Below are positions 5,803 to 12,175 of a DNA stretch of 13,086 bases, piece after piece. The DNA is from Oscillospiraceae bacterium (lineage in GTDB: Bacteria; Bacillota; Clostridia; Oscillospirales; Ruminococcaceae), in NCBI GenBank assembly GCA_031281115.1, contig JAITFV010000303.1, positions 1-13,086 on the forward strand, in the 5' to 3' direction. Under the pieces are notes generated by a model. It did no database searches and was not told the DNA's origin. It saw only the letters and a program-made list of their open reading frames with translations. The position numbers and the translations under genes were made by a program. How positions within the stretch are numbered: position 1 is the first letter of the stretch; every line of letters begins with the position of its first letter.

Positions 5803-6972
5803 GTGAAAATCATAGAGTTAAAAAGAAAACCCGCCGAAATAATTATTCGTGCTGTTTGTGGCTTCCTCGCGCTTTTCACTCTTTTTATGCTTACTGTATC
5901 GTTGGTTTTTTCGTTAGGCGGGGATGCGCCGAGCCTCTTCGGACGGAACATTTATATAGTCAGGACCGACACTGTAGAGTTTTTGAAGCCGGGTACCGCG
6001 CTGTTTACGCAGTCTGTGTCCTTTAACGAAATTCACCCGGGTGACATCGTAGTCTTTAACAGCCTCGATGGCAGCAAAGCAGGGCTCGCGGAGGTTGAAA
6101 CAGTTCAGGAAAGCGATAATGTTTACAGGTTTGAGGCAATCGGCGAGAGCGGTGCGGAAATCACGCTTGCAGGCAGCCAGATTGTCGGGCGAGCCACGCA
6201 GTACAGCGACTTTTTCGGTGCAGTCATCGGTTTTGCAAAGTCGGCGGCGGGCGTAATGATAATCGCTGTAATTCCCTGCATGATTATTTTGATTTTTGAA
6301 GCTTCCAAGGCCATTTTCGGGGTTTTCCGAAAAGACGGAGAAATACGGCCCGTTAAGAAGCAAAGTGAAATCCCGACCTATGTTCCGCGCCAGAAAATCT
6401 CGGGAAGAAACACAGTTAAAGAAGAATTAAAAGAAGAAAGCGAAGAGGACGATTACGGCAGAATGCTCGCAGAAATCGCCGAGAAGGATGCGACTTTTGC
6501 GGATTCGCCCTATTCCGATAACGAAGACGACTTCCCGCTGTTCAGGCAGCCGGTTTCTAAAACCGTAAATATTAATAAACCTGCGTCTGCGCCACGGATT
6601 GCACCGCTCTCGCAGAAGCGCCTTAATCAAGCGATTGCCGAGGTAAATGCGCGGAAGGTAGAAAATACCGGGCGCATTACCGACCGCTTTCCTTTTAATA
6701 AGACTGATGAAATCATGACGATTACGCCTACAGGAACCGACACCTCCGCAACTTATGAAGTCGGTACACTGAAGGAAATCAAGGCTATGCCTGCCCCCGT
6801 GACCGAAAACGTCAAGAAATACACACCCAAGAAGAACACACCTGCGCAGCGTGTGGCTCAGACTACGTCTATTCCGAGCCTTGACCGGCTTCTGCGCGAA
6901 GAAGACCCCGAGGTCGAAAATGCACCGTATAATATCGAGGATATATTGTTTTCCATAGACAAAAAACGATAA
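5803..6972 (+). CDS. SipW-like signal peptidase I homologue, probably catalytically inactive, with long tail
   Basis: A 389-residue membrane protein. It has a first helix at about 17-38, a compact outside domain at about 47-135, a second helix at about 147-170 (SAAGVMIIAVIPCMIILIFE), and a hydrophilic charged tail at 171-389. The domain follows the SipW/ER-type signal peptidase plan: TDTVEFLKPGTALF (55-68) sits where TGSMEP... is normal, then HPGDIVVFN (78-86), LAEVETVQ, and IVGRATQYSDFFG before the second helix. The catalytic Ser of SMEP appears replaced by Thr57, the THRIV segment that carries the general-base His reads GLAEV, and the KGDAN region reads IGESG. Peptidase activity is therefore unlikely. 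The start is uncertain: GTG 5803 overlaps its own AAGGAG (5798-5803), the frame opens only at 5782, and no other standard start precedes residue 29. The gene converges with the ABC operon, 12 bases apart. Confidence 0.65.
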   Translation: MKIIELKRKPAEIIIRAVCGFLALFTLFMLTVSLVFSLGGDAPSLFGRNIYIVRTDTVEFLKPGTALFTQSVSFNEIHPGDIVVFNSLDGSKAGLAEVETVQESDNVYRFEAIGESGAEITLAGSQIVGRATQYSDFFGAVIGFAKSAAGVMIIAVIPCMIILIFEASKAIFGVFRKDGEIRPVKKQSEIPTYVPRQKISGRNTVKEELKEESEEDDYGRMLAEIAEKDATFADSPYSDNEDDFPLFRQPVSKTVNINKPASAPRIAPLSQKRLNQAIAEVNARKVENTGRITDRFPFNKTDEIMTITPTGTDTSATYEVGTLKEIKAMPAPVTENVKKYTPKKNTPAQRVAQTTSIPSLDRLLREEDPEVENAPYNIEDILFSIDKKR

Positions 6973-6984
6973 AAAACTGCTCCG

Positions 6985-7785
6985 TCATCCTCCCGCACTG
7001 CTGTATCTTTTAACCGCAAAATCGAATATTTTCTTAACGGCAAAGAACAGCACAACCGGTATAATCAATCCCCACAGCAGGTAGAACAGCGGGAGATTTT
7101 CAAACAGTGCCATGACAGGGAAATTCGCGATTACAAAAACGGGAATTAAAAATATACCGAGCCTTTGCAGCCAGTTGTTGTAAATCTGCATCGGCATATT
7201 GTTGAAATCCCACATTCTGTCTGCAACATCGGTGACTGCCTGAACTTTTACAGCCCAAAATGACAATAAATACGGAATTAAGAATATGGAATAAGTCAAA
7301 ACAGTGCCGCTTATTATCAGGCAGATATATGTCACAATTTGCACAAAACCGGCTTCCAAACCTAATCTGCTCCACGAAACAGCAACAGTTATAACGCCGC
7401 CTATTATGTTGGGAATCGGAATCGCAAAATCTACCTCACGCATCGTTAAGTGAAACTGAGTGGAAATAGGTTTCACAAGCATTAAATCAAGCTCGCCGCC
7501 GCGTACTCTGTGCGGAATGAAAAAGAAGTTCATCATGAACATTCCGGTATAGAGCGCGGTAAGTAAAATAAAAGTGCCTATAAACAGCGTGATTTCATCG
7601 GGTGAAAGCCCGCCGACTGTGCTGTTTGTCTGATGTACGATAAAGGAATAAATCAGCTTTGTCGCGAGCCATGCACATTCGGCGCCGATGCCGATTATAA
7701 AATTCGCTCTGTATTCAAGCTGCTGCATAATGCAGATTTTCGCGAATTGTTTATAAACCCGCAGGTGTTTTCTAATTTCTTTCAT
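6985..7785 (-). CDS. ABC-2 type exporter permease (second permease)
   Basis: A membrane subunit of an ABC exporter; 266 residues if started at ATG 7785, which has GGGAG (minus strand, plus 7797-7801) about 11 bases upstream. An in-frame ATG at 7803 would overlap that binding site. It has about six hydrophobic helices, beginning NFIIGIGAECAWLATKLIYS and ending LPLFYLLWGLIIPVVLFFAV, and a cytoplasmic basic start (KEIRKHLRVYKQFAK). The loop PHRVRGGELDLMLVKPIS is typical of the ABC2_membrane_6 permeases (COG3694/COG4587 type), which pair with a NatA/DrrA-like ATPase encoded alongside, as here. The substrate cannot be told from sequence. It is the last gene of the operon; the convergent gene ends 12 bases away with no terminator between them. 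Confidence 0.85.
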   Translation of the reverse strand: MKEIRKHLRVYKQFAKICIMQQLEYRANFIIGIGAECAWLATKLIYSFIVHQTNSTVGGLSPDEITLFIGTFILLTALYTGMFMMNFFFIPHRVRGGELDLMLVKPISTQFHLTMREVDFAIPIPNIIGGVITVAVSWSRLGLEAGFVQIVTYICLIISGTVLTYSIFLIPYLLSFWAVKVQAVTDVADRMWDFNNMPMQIYNNWLQRLGIFLIPVFVIANFPVMALFENLPLFYLLWGLIIPVVLFFAVKKIFDFAVKRYSSAGG

Positions 7786-7805
7786 GTAATAATATTCTCC
7801 CATAT

Positions 7806-7875
7806 ATTGTTAATTGTCAATTGTTAATTGTTAATTATCAATTGTTAATTATCAATTGTCAATTGTCAATTGACC
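7806..7875. repeat. Tandem 7-bp repeat (ATTGTYA-type), about 10 units
   Basis: Ten consecutive heptamers between the two permease genes: ATTGTTA/ATTGTCA variants, two ATTATCA units (7834-7840 and 7848-7854) and a diverged last unit ATTGACC. It is non-coding. On the minus strand it reads as repeated TTGACAA/TTAACAA/TTGATAA, so it contains promoter-like hexamers. Confidence 0.92.
7834..7862 (-). promoter_or_regulatory. Possible internal promoter made by the heptamer repeat
   Basis: On the minus strand TTGACA (plus 7857-7862), 17 bases and GATAAT (plus 7834-7839), about 49 bases before the second permease start at 7785. The spacing results from the 7-base period, so it could be fortuitous. Confidence 0.4.
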
Positions 7876-7876
7876 G

Positions 7877-8701
7877 TCACCCCCTTGCGGCAATGTATTT
7901 TTTCATGCCTACCCGCCAGTAAAGCTTGGATAACCCCATGAAAATTAAAATCCAGACCAATTGCATTGCCACACCCTCGAAAACTTGAGCGCGCGTGGCG
8001 TTGCCGACGACGATATTAAGCGGAAAGTAAATAATGTACTGGAACGGCAGAAAGCGCAGAATCCCTACGATTGTCTCCCCGAATACGCCAATCGGGAATA
8101 TACCGCCGCTCAGAATCGTTGTAACCACTCCCCAGCCGTTGAAAACTCCCCAGCCCCAGGTCAGCCAGAAGCTGGTCGCCGAGAGGAAATAAAACATCAT
8201 GGCGTTTATTAACAGCGACAGCGGCGCGATAGCCAAAGCTACTAAAATATTCAAGAAGCTGAATTCTGCGCCGACCGTGAAAACAAGCACGATTAACAAT
8301 ACCGAACCTATAATTATTGCCATTAAATTTTCCACAACTTTTGCGCCGAGAAAGCCGACAATTCTATACGACATATGACCCACGGGCTGAACGAAAAAGC
8401 GGTTCATGTTACCTTCCATTATGTCGGACATTATATCGTATTCAAAGCCGGTAGCAACGATTCTTGCCATGATTGCCGCCATGACGATGTAGACAACCAT
8501 TTGACTGTATTCATAACCGAACAGCACGGCTTCTTCCTCTGCCTGCCCGCCGTAAATCGCCGTCCACAGGAAAAGCTGAATAATAACCGTAAATCCGCCG
8601 CTGATTAAGCTCATCAGGAAATCCATCCGGTATTCCATCTTTGCCTGCATTTCAAGCTTGAATATGGCGGCATATTTTTTTAGGACTTTCATTATTTTCA
8701 C
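7877..8701 (-). CDS. ABC-2 type exporter permease (first permease)
   Basis: Membrane subunit of the exporter, 274 residues from GTG 8701, which overlaps the ATPase stop codon in a GTGA arrangement and so is probably translationally coupled; ATG 8692 is an alternative start. It has a basic cytoplasmic start (KVLKKYAAIFKLEMQAKMEY) and about six helices, including SGGFTVIIQLFLWTAIY, VVENLMAIIIGSVLLIVLVF and QLVWILIFMGLSKLYW. The loop YDIMSDIMEGNMNRFFVQPV before the third helix is the family hallmark of ABC2_membrane_6 permeases, which form heterodimers with the second permease. It ends just before the heptamer repeat. Confidence 0.87.
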   Translation of the reverse strand: MKIMKVLKKYAAIFKLEMQAKMEYRMDFLMSLISGGFTVIIQLFLWTAIYGGQAEEEAVLFGYEYSQMVVYIVMAAIMARIVATGFEYDIMSDIMEGNMNRFFVQPVGHMSYRIVGFLGAKVVENLMAIIIGSVLLIVLVFTVGAEFSFLNILVALAIAPLSLLINAMMFYFLSATSFWLTWGWGVFNGWGVVTTILSGGIFPIGVFGETIVGILRFLPFQYIIYFPLNIVVGNATRAQVFEGVAMQLVWILIFMGLSKLYWRVGMKKYIAARG

Positions 8702-9504
8702 CCGGTTCCACCCCCATTTTCGCCGTTTTCATACAGCTTGGTAATTGCTTCTTCAATAGTGGAATCGACAACTATATCAGATAGATTCCCGTCATATGCA
8801 AGAAGCCCCTCGTTAATGACAATCGCGCGCTTGCAAAGGCTTTCTATGTCGCCCACATAATGGCTTGTCAGCAGAATCGTTGCTCCTGTTTCCTCATTAT
8901 AATGCCTTATGAATTCGCGGATTGTTTTCTGCGAAACAAAGTCTAAACCTATTGTCGGCTCATCTAAAAAGATAATCTTCGGGCGGTGAACAAGCGCGGC
9001 AATCAGCTCCATTTTCATGCGTTCGCCGAGACTCAAGCGGCGTACCTGCGTCTTCATCAGCGGCTCGACTCCAAGCAGCTCAACAAGCTCACCGACTGTC
9101 TTTTTGTATACAGCATCGTCAACTTCATAAATGCATTTGTTAAGATTAAAGGTTTCGATTGCGGGCAAGTCCCAGTTGAGCTGAGTTTTTTGCCCCATTA
9201 CAATCGAAAAGCCCATCTTAAACGCTTTTTTGCGTTCCCAAGGCGTAAAACCGCCGACTGTCGCCGTGCCGCTCGTTGGAAATAAAATCCCGGACAGCAT
9301 CTTTAAAGTGGTGGTTTTTCCCGCTCCGTTAGGCCCGATGAAGCCTACGATTTCGCCTGCCTCGATGTTGAAGTTAATGCCGTTGACGGCTTCTTTTTTG
9401 AGTTTTTTGCGTTTGATTACATTCCTTAGTGAATTCTTCAGCCCTTGTTCTTTTTGATAATAATCGTAATGTTTTTTTAAGTTTTCTACCTTGATTATCT
9501 GCAT
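8698..9504 (-). CDS. ABC exporter ATP-binding protein (NatA/DrrA-like, COG4586 type)
   Basis: A 268-residue cytoplasmic ATPase that powers the two permeases encoded after it. Motifs: Walker A GPNGAGKT (57-64), a Q-loop around Q105 (VMGQKTQLNWDLP), signature LSLGE (157-161), Walker B IIFLDEPT (177-184, E182 catalytic) and switch His215 (LLTSHYVGD). The N-terminal extension with a basic patch (NVIKRKKLKKEAV) before the first core strand, and the WDLPA segment after the Q-loop, are typical of the COG4586 class, which occurs with COG4587 and COG3694 permeases. ATG 9504 has AAGGAG (minus strand, plus 9511-9516) 6 bases upstream. All catalytic residues are present, so it should be active. The substrate is unknown. 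Confidence 0.93.
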   Translation of the reverse strand: MQIIKVENLKKHYDYYQKEQGLKNSLRNVIKRKKLKKEAVNGINFNIEAGEIVGFIGPNGAGKTTTLKMLSGILFPTSGTATVGGFTPWERKKAFKMGFSIVMGQKTQLNWDLPAIETFNLNKCIYEVDDAVYKKTVGELVELLGVEPLMKTQVRRLSLGERMKMELIAALVHRPKIIFLDEPTIGLDFVSQKTIREFIRHYNEETGATILLTSHYVGDIESLCKRAIVINEGLLAYDGNLSDIVVDSTIEEAITKLYENGENGGGTG

Positions 9505-9560
9505 ATTTGTCTCCTTAAATTTTTCTCTGTATAGTGATTTGAATTGAAACGACTATAGCA

Positions 9561-9594
9561 ATTATAACGCGGTAAATTTGACAGCTGTATGTCA
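9561..9594 (-). promoter_or_regulatory. Possible promoter and operator-like dyad for the ABC operon
   Basis: On the minus strand a perfect TATAAT (plus 9561-9566) lies about 57 bases before the ATPase start. No good -35 sits at 17 bases. The -35 region instead holds a dyad TGACA-N6-TGTCA (plus 9579-9594), as might be seen at an activator-dependent or repressed promoter. The bases 9538-9557 resemble the right edge of the dispersed repeat (17 of 20 positions). Confidence 0.35.
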
Positions 9595-9612
9595 TATTTT
9601 CTAAAAAGGCAT

Positions 9613-9648
9613 AAAAATTCCCCGCACGAATGTTTCATCCGCACGAGG
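9613..9648 (-). terminator. Rho-independent terminator of the small gene
   Basis: The minus-strand RNA forms a 13-bp stem (CCTCGTGCGGATG with CATTCGTGCGGGG, AAA loop) followed by AATTTTT. Nine pairs are Watson-Crick and four are G-U. On the plus strand those four become A-C mismatches, so the structure is specific to minus-strand RNA. It lies 24 bases after the small ORF and upstream of the ABC operon. Confidence 0.8.
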
Positions 9649-9672
9649 CTGCTCAACGTATCACGATTTAAA

Positions 9673-9786
9673 CTAAATCGGTTTATAATACGGTGAAAGG
9701 CGGTTGAAACTATTCTGTTTTTGGACACAGCTATCCCATAAATAAGTAAAATCACCTGCGATTCTAACAATAACTCTCTTTTTCAT
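9673..9786 (-). CDS. Small hypothetical protein, 37 residues
   Basis: ATG 9784-9786 to TAG 9673-9675. The peptide begins MKKRVIVRIAGDFTYLWDSC and ends NRLSPYYKPI: basic at the N-terminus, one Cys, aromatic, with no clear membrane helix. It is preceded by AAAGGTGGTG and GAAAGG (minus strand, plus 9790-9805), by a consensus promoter at 9824-9852, and followed by a terminator at 9613-9648, so it forms a complete transcription unit of about 205 nt. A perfect 7-bp dyad (CGATTTA / TAAATCG, 9664-9680) covers the stop codon. The family is not recognised. It could be a small protein, a dual-function RNA, or a leader peptide whose translation controls read-through into the ABC operon, which starts about 170 bases downstream on the same strand. 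Confidence 0.6.
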   Translation of the reverse strand: MKKRVIVRIAGDFTYLWDSCVQKQNSFNRLSPYYKPI

Positions 9787-9823
9787 TGACCTTTCACCAC
9801 CTTTCTTTAATATGATATTGTTC

Positions 9824-9852
9824 ATCTTAACATATATGGCAAGAAATGTCAA
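9824..9852 (-). promoter_or_regulatory. Sigma-A promoter of the small gene
   Basis: On the minus strand TTGACA (plus 9847-9852), a 17-base spacer and TAAGAT (plus 9824-9829), giving a start near 9817, about 31 bases before the small ORF. It is divergent from the cheV promoter, with 65 bases between the two -35 boxes. Confidence 0.75.
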
Positions 9853-9917
9853 GGGTTATTTTTAATTTTGTTTAATAATTTTCGCCGATTTGATGAGCTT
9901 CCGCTTTTGTGCGGCTA

Positions 9918-9946
9918 TTGACTTTTCCCGCCTCTGATGATATACT
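9918..9946 (+). promoter_or_regulatory. Sigma-A promoter of cheV
   Basis: TTGACT (9918-9923), 17 bases and TATACT (9941-9946), with a start near 9953 and a leader of about 73 bases. The leader contains an ATG at 9967 with GAGG 7 bases upstream and a stop after seven codons, too short to call a gene. Confidence 0.75.
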
Positions 9947-10025
9947 ATCTATTACGAGGGTCATTTATGGCTGTTTCGGGCTTAAATTAAATGCCCATAA
10001 TACCGTAATTTTTGGAGTGTGAATT

Positions 10026-10940
10026 ATGCAAACTGATATTTTATTAGAAAGCGGCACCAACGAGCTTGAAATTATGGTTTTTACCATTGCGGATGTTCCT
10101 TTCGGAATTAACGTCGCAAAAATTACTGAAATCATGCAGTATCAGCCGATTAGGAAAATACCTAAATCTCACCCCAGTATTGAAGGTGTGTTTAAACCCC
10201 GTGATATTATTATTACGGTGTTTAATCTGCCTCGCTATTTGGGTTTTCCCGAGCGCGAAGAAACATACCGCGATATGTTCATGATTACCGGTTTTAATAA
10301 CCTTCATGTCGCATTTCACGTTCATGCGGTGGAGGGTATTCACCGGATTAAATGGAGCGATATCGAAAAACCGAGCAGTGTCACACACAGCAGCGAAAAC
10401 AGCGTTTCCACCGGAATAGCGAAAATAAACGGAAAACTGATTACAATTATTGACTTTGAAAAAATTGTTTCCGACGTCTGCCCGGAAACCGGGATTCAAT
10501 TATCGGAGATTGACGCATTGGGACCGCGGGAACGCAGCATTAAACCTATTATTACCGCTGATGATTCGGTTCTGCTGCGGAAAATGATTTATCAAGCGCT
10601 TAATTCAGCCGGTTATGTTAATATTAAATCCTTCACCGACGGGCAGGAAACATGGGATTATTTAGCGAATGTACGCAAAAAAGTGGTAGAGCAGAATATA
10701 CCGATTGAATCAGAAGTAACCGCTGTAATTTCGGATATTGAAATGCCGGTGATGGATGGGCATCACTTGTTAAAACTAATTAAAGAAGACAGAATTTTAA
10801 AGAAAATTCCCGTTATTCTCTTCTCCAGCCTGATTGACGAAGCTATGCAAATCAAAGGCGAGAGCCTCGGCGCCGACGCGCAGTTGTCAAAGCCGGAGAT
10901 TGGCAGCTTAGTTACTACATTAGATGAACATATACTGTAA
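10026..10940 (+). CDS. cheV: Chemotaxis coupling protein CheV (CheW domain plus receiver)
   Basis: A cytoplasmic adaptor linking chemoreceptors to the CheA kinase; 304 residues, normal for CheV. Residues about 12-155 form a CheW domain (MVFTIADVPFGINVAKITEI, GVFKPRDIIITVFNLPRYLG, INGKLITIIDFEKIV). Residues about 174-304 form a response-regulator receiver: acidic pair D179/D180 (ITADDSVLLRKM), phospho-acceptor D237 (ISDIEMPVMDG), S267 at the switch Thr/Ser position (LFSSL) and K289 (SKPE). All receiver residues are present, so it should be phosphorylated by CheA for adaptation. ATG 10026 has GGAG (10014-10017) 8 bases upstream. It stands alone, with its own promoter and no other chemotaxis genes nearby. 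It implies that the organism is motile or chemosensory. Confidence 0.93.
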   Translation: MQTDILLESGTNELEIMVFTIADVPFGINVAKITEIMQYQPIRKIPKSHPSIEGVFKPRDIIITVFNLPRYLGFPEREETYRDMFMITGFNNLHVAFHVHAVEGIHRIKWSDIEKPSSVTHSSENSVSTGIAKINGKLITIIDFEKIVSDVCPETGIQLSEIDALGPRERSIKPIITADDSVLLRKMIYQALNSAGYVNIKSFTDGQETWDYLANVRKKVVEQNIPIESEVTAVISDIEMPVMDGHHLLKLIKEDRILKKIPVILFSSLIDEAMQIKGESLGADAQLSKPEIGSLVTTLDEHIL

Positions 10941-10945
10941 TGGAA

Positions 10946-10966
10946 AAGCCGCTTTAAAAGCGGCTT
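10946..10966. terminator. Perfect inverted repeat after cheV
   Basis: AAGCCGCTTT and AAAGCGGCTT, a 10-bp perfect dyad starting 6 bases after the cheV stop. On the plus strand it is not followed by a T run; on the minus strand it is followed by TTTTCC. It may terminate cheV weakly or serve minus-strand transcripts from the IS remnant side. Confidence 0.5.
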
Positions 10967-11040
10967 GCCGTAAGAGTACAACGAAAAACCCCTATAAACA
11001 CTAACAATTTTTAGGGAGTGTTGGGTGTGTGGACAAATAA

Positions 11041-11196
11041 TTACAGCCACTTAAACTCCACACCCTCGAGAAACCAGTCAATGTTAATCTCGTAGTTTAC
11101 ATGGAAATTTGCATAAAGTCCGACTGTCAAATCCACCATTTTCTCACAACGTGATACGCATACTGTTTTTCGCCTAAAACGAGCAAACCAGTATCG
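11041..11196 (-). pseudogene. IS1-family transposase C-terminal remnant
   Basis: Minus-strand frame from about 11196 to TAA 11041-11043, 51 residues: RYWFARFRRKTVCVSRCEKM then VDLTVGLYANF. This matches the C-terminus of IS1 transposase (pattern R..[LF]AR[LF].RK[ST]...S...E......G.Y.N). A stop codon lies just upstream in frame and the DDE catalytic region is absent, so only the tail of the element remains. Just beyond the stop, GGAGTGTTGGGTGTGTGGAC (11014-11033) could be the outer end of the element; no matching opposite end is visible in the window. The remnant abuts the first intergenic block of the lipoprotein array and may have removed an earlier array member. Confidence 0.6.
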
Positions 11197-11212
11197 CTAC
11201 GGCATATTATTG

Positions 11213-11312
11213 CCCCCTTAGTTAATCTCCATGACAGAGTGACACCCCACACTTTACTCGGAATAGCGGGGAATACGGGCCACTCGAGTAATTATCACTT
11301 ACATATAGTGGT
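11213..11312. repeat. Intergenic repeat block, copy 1, upstream of the lipoprotein array
   Basis: About 100 bases matching 12886-12984: both begin with TTAGTTAAT, share 23 identical bases at 11248-11270 / 12920-12942 (core ACTTTACTCGGAATAGCGGG), and end with TTACATATAG. No ORF is supported. It is followed by a leader (TAGTGGTAAAACATAATGG...) whose relative also precedes the second and third lipoprotein genes. Confidence 0.85.
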
Positions 11313-11381
11313 AAAACATAATGGTTCTCCCATAAATCCAACAACTAAATTTCCAAATGTATCATTTACATGGGGGTAAAA

Positions 11382-12092
11382 ATGAAAAAAATACTATTTA
11401 TTCTTATCATTTCGTTTTTAATGTCAGCTTGCGGGATAAGTGAAAATCCCGCAAGGGATGGTGATTTAATCCAAGATTACAAAGAAATATTCGATGAATT
11501 GATTATTGCAAGTCAATCCGGACTTGAACCAATTCTTGAACTCGAAGAAGATAGAATTGAAAATGAAGAAAATCCCGGAGAAGATGAGCTTGAAATTGAA
11601 GAAGAACACGAGCAAGAAGAAATTATTGAAAAAAAGATTTTAGAACCTTTAATAATTATTGGTGAAGGACATGATTTTTTTACAGGAAATTATCGTATAT
11701 GGGTAATTAGCTTTTGCGGAGTCGTTAAAGATTTAGAATACGCACACGAAAATGAAGACGAATATTACAATATTGATATGTATAGATTCGCAAACGTGAT
11801 ATATGAGCAAATGAATGATGAAAATATTCCTATTATTGTGTTTTTTGATAGAATACCTAATGATATTGTTGAATTAATTGAAATAGTTGAAATACTTAAT
11901 TTAGATAAATCTGTAACCCCCCGCCCGGGGGATGGTTGGATTTATTATGTTATTATCGGTACAGATGAAGACAGACGAGCTGTAATGATAGGAGATAAGT
12001 GGGGTCCTCCCGGCGGAGATGATTTAGGCGGGAATGTACTAACCAGAGCGATAAATGAATATTTGGAGAATACTGAAAGGCGAGTGCCTTGA
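11382..12092 (+). CDS. Predicted lipoprotein, tandem array member 1
   Basis: A 236-residue exported lipoprotein from ATG 11382, chosen because GGGGG (11373 on) lies about 5-9 bases upstream; an in-frame ATG at 11370 would overlap that site. The signal peptide KKILFILIISFLMSAC ends in a lipobox-like MSA-C, so Cys16 should be lipidated after cleavage. A very acidic Glu-rich stretch (about 50-83) separates the anchor from a domain beginning EPLIIIGEGHDFFTGNYRIW and ending RAINEYLENTERRVP. The domain is closely related to that of the next gene: shared GHD.F, RFAN.IYEQMND, IIGTDEDRRAV and NEYLENTERR.P. The family is not recognised. It is visibly more AT-rich than the genes to its left. The Glu-rich insert is absent from member 2. 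Confidence 0.8.
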   Translation: MKKILFILIISFLMSACGISENPARDGDLIQDYKEIFDELIIASQSGLEPILELEEDRIENEENPGEDELEIEEEHEQEEIIEKKILEPLIIIGEGHDFFTGNYRIWVISFCGVVKDLEYAHENEDEYYNIDMYRFANVIYEQMNDENIPIIVFFDRIPNDIVELIEIVEILNLDKSVTPRPGDGWIYYVIIGTDEDRRAVMIGDKWGPPGGDDLGGNVLTRAINEYLENTERRVP

Positions 12093-12100
12093 ATTTTTAC

Positions 12101-12166
12101 CTTTAGTGGTAAGACATAACGGTTCTCTTATGGACCCAAGAGATAAGTTCCCGGAAATATTTGGAG
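12101..12166. repeat. Short intergenic leader between lipoprotein genes 1 and 2
   Basis: CTTTAGTGGTAAGACATAAC at 12101-12120, with the following bases, parallels 11307 onward and 12978 onward, but the conserved core block seen in copies 1 and 2 is missing here. It looks like a deletion joining the TTTAG at one end of the block to the TAGTGG at the other. Gene 2 may therefore depend on transcription from gene 1. Confidence 0.6.
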
Positions 12167-12175
12167 GTTAATTAA

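Noticed and set aside
5772..6026. Plus-strand frame starting TTG 5772 ahead of the SipW-like gene
   Set aside because: The TTG has no binding site, the peptide has no membrane or domain pattern, and it overlaps the better-supported frame.
7806..7875. Heptamer array considered as a CRISPR-like repeat
   Set aside because: Units are 7 bases with no spacers; it is a simple tandem repeat.
9495..9770. 91-codon minus-strand frame overlapping the small gene and the ABC operon start
   Set aside because: It has no ribosome binding site, reads through the terminator stem and has atypical composition; the 37-codon frame has full signals.
9967..9990. Seven-codon ORF in the cheV leader
   Set aside because: It has a plausible binding site, but is too short and lacks any attenuator structure before cheV to support a leader-peptide call.
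11213..11312. Minus-strand frame PVFPAIPSKV conserved in both intergenic blocks, with some third-position differences
   Set aside because: Conserved stop codons lie directly upstream in both copies, no start codon is present, and the frame ends differently, so coding is not supported.
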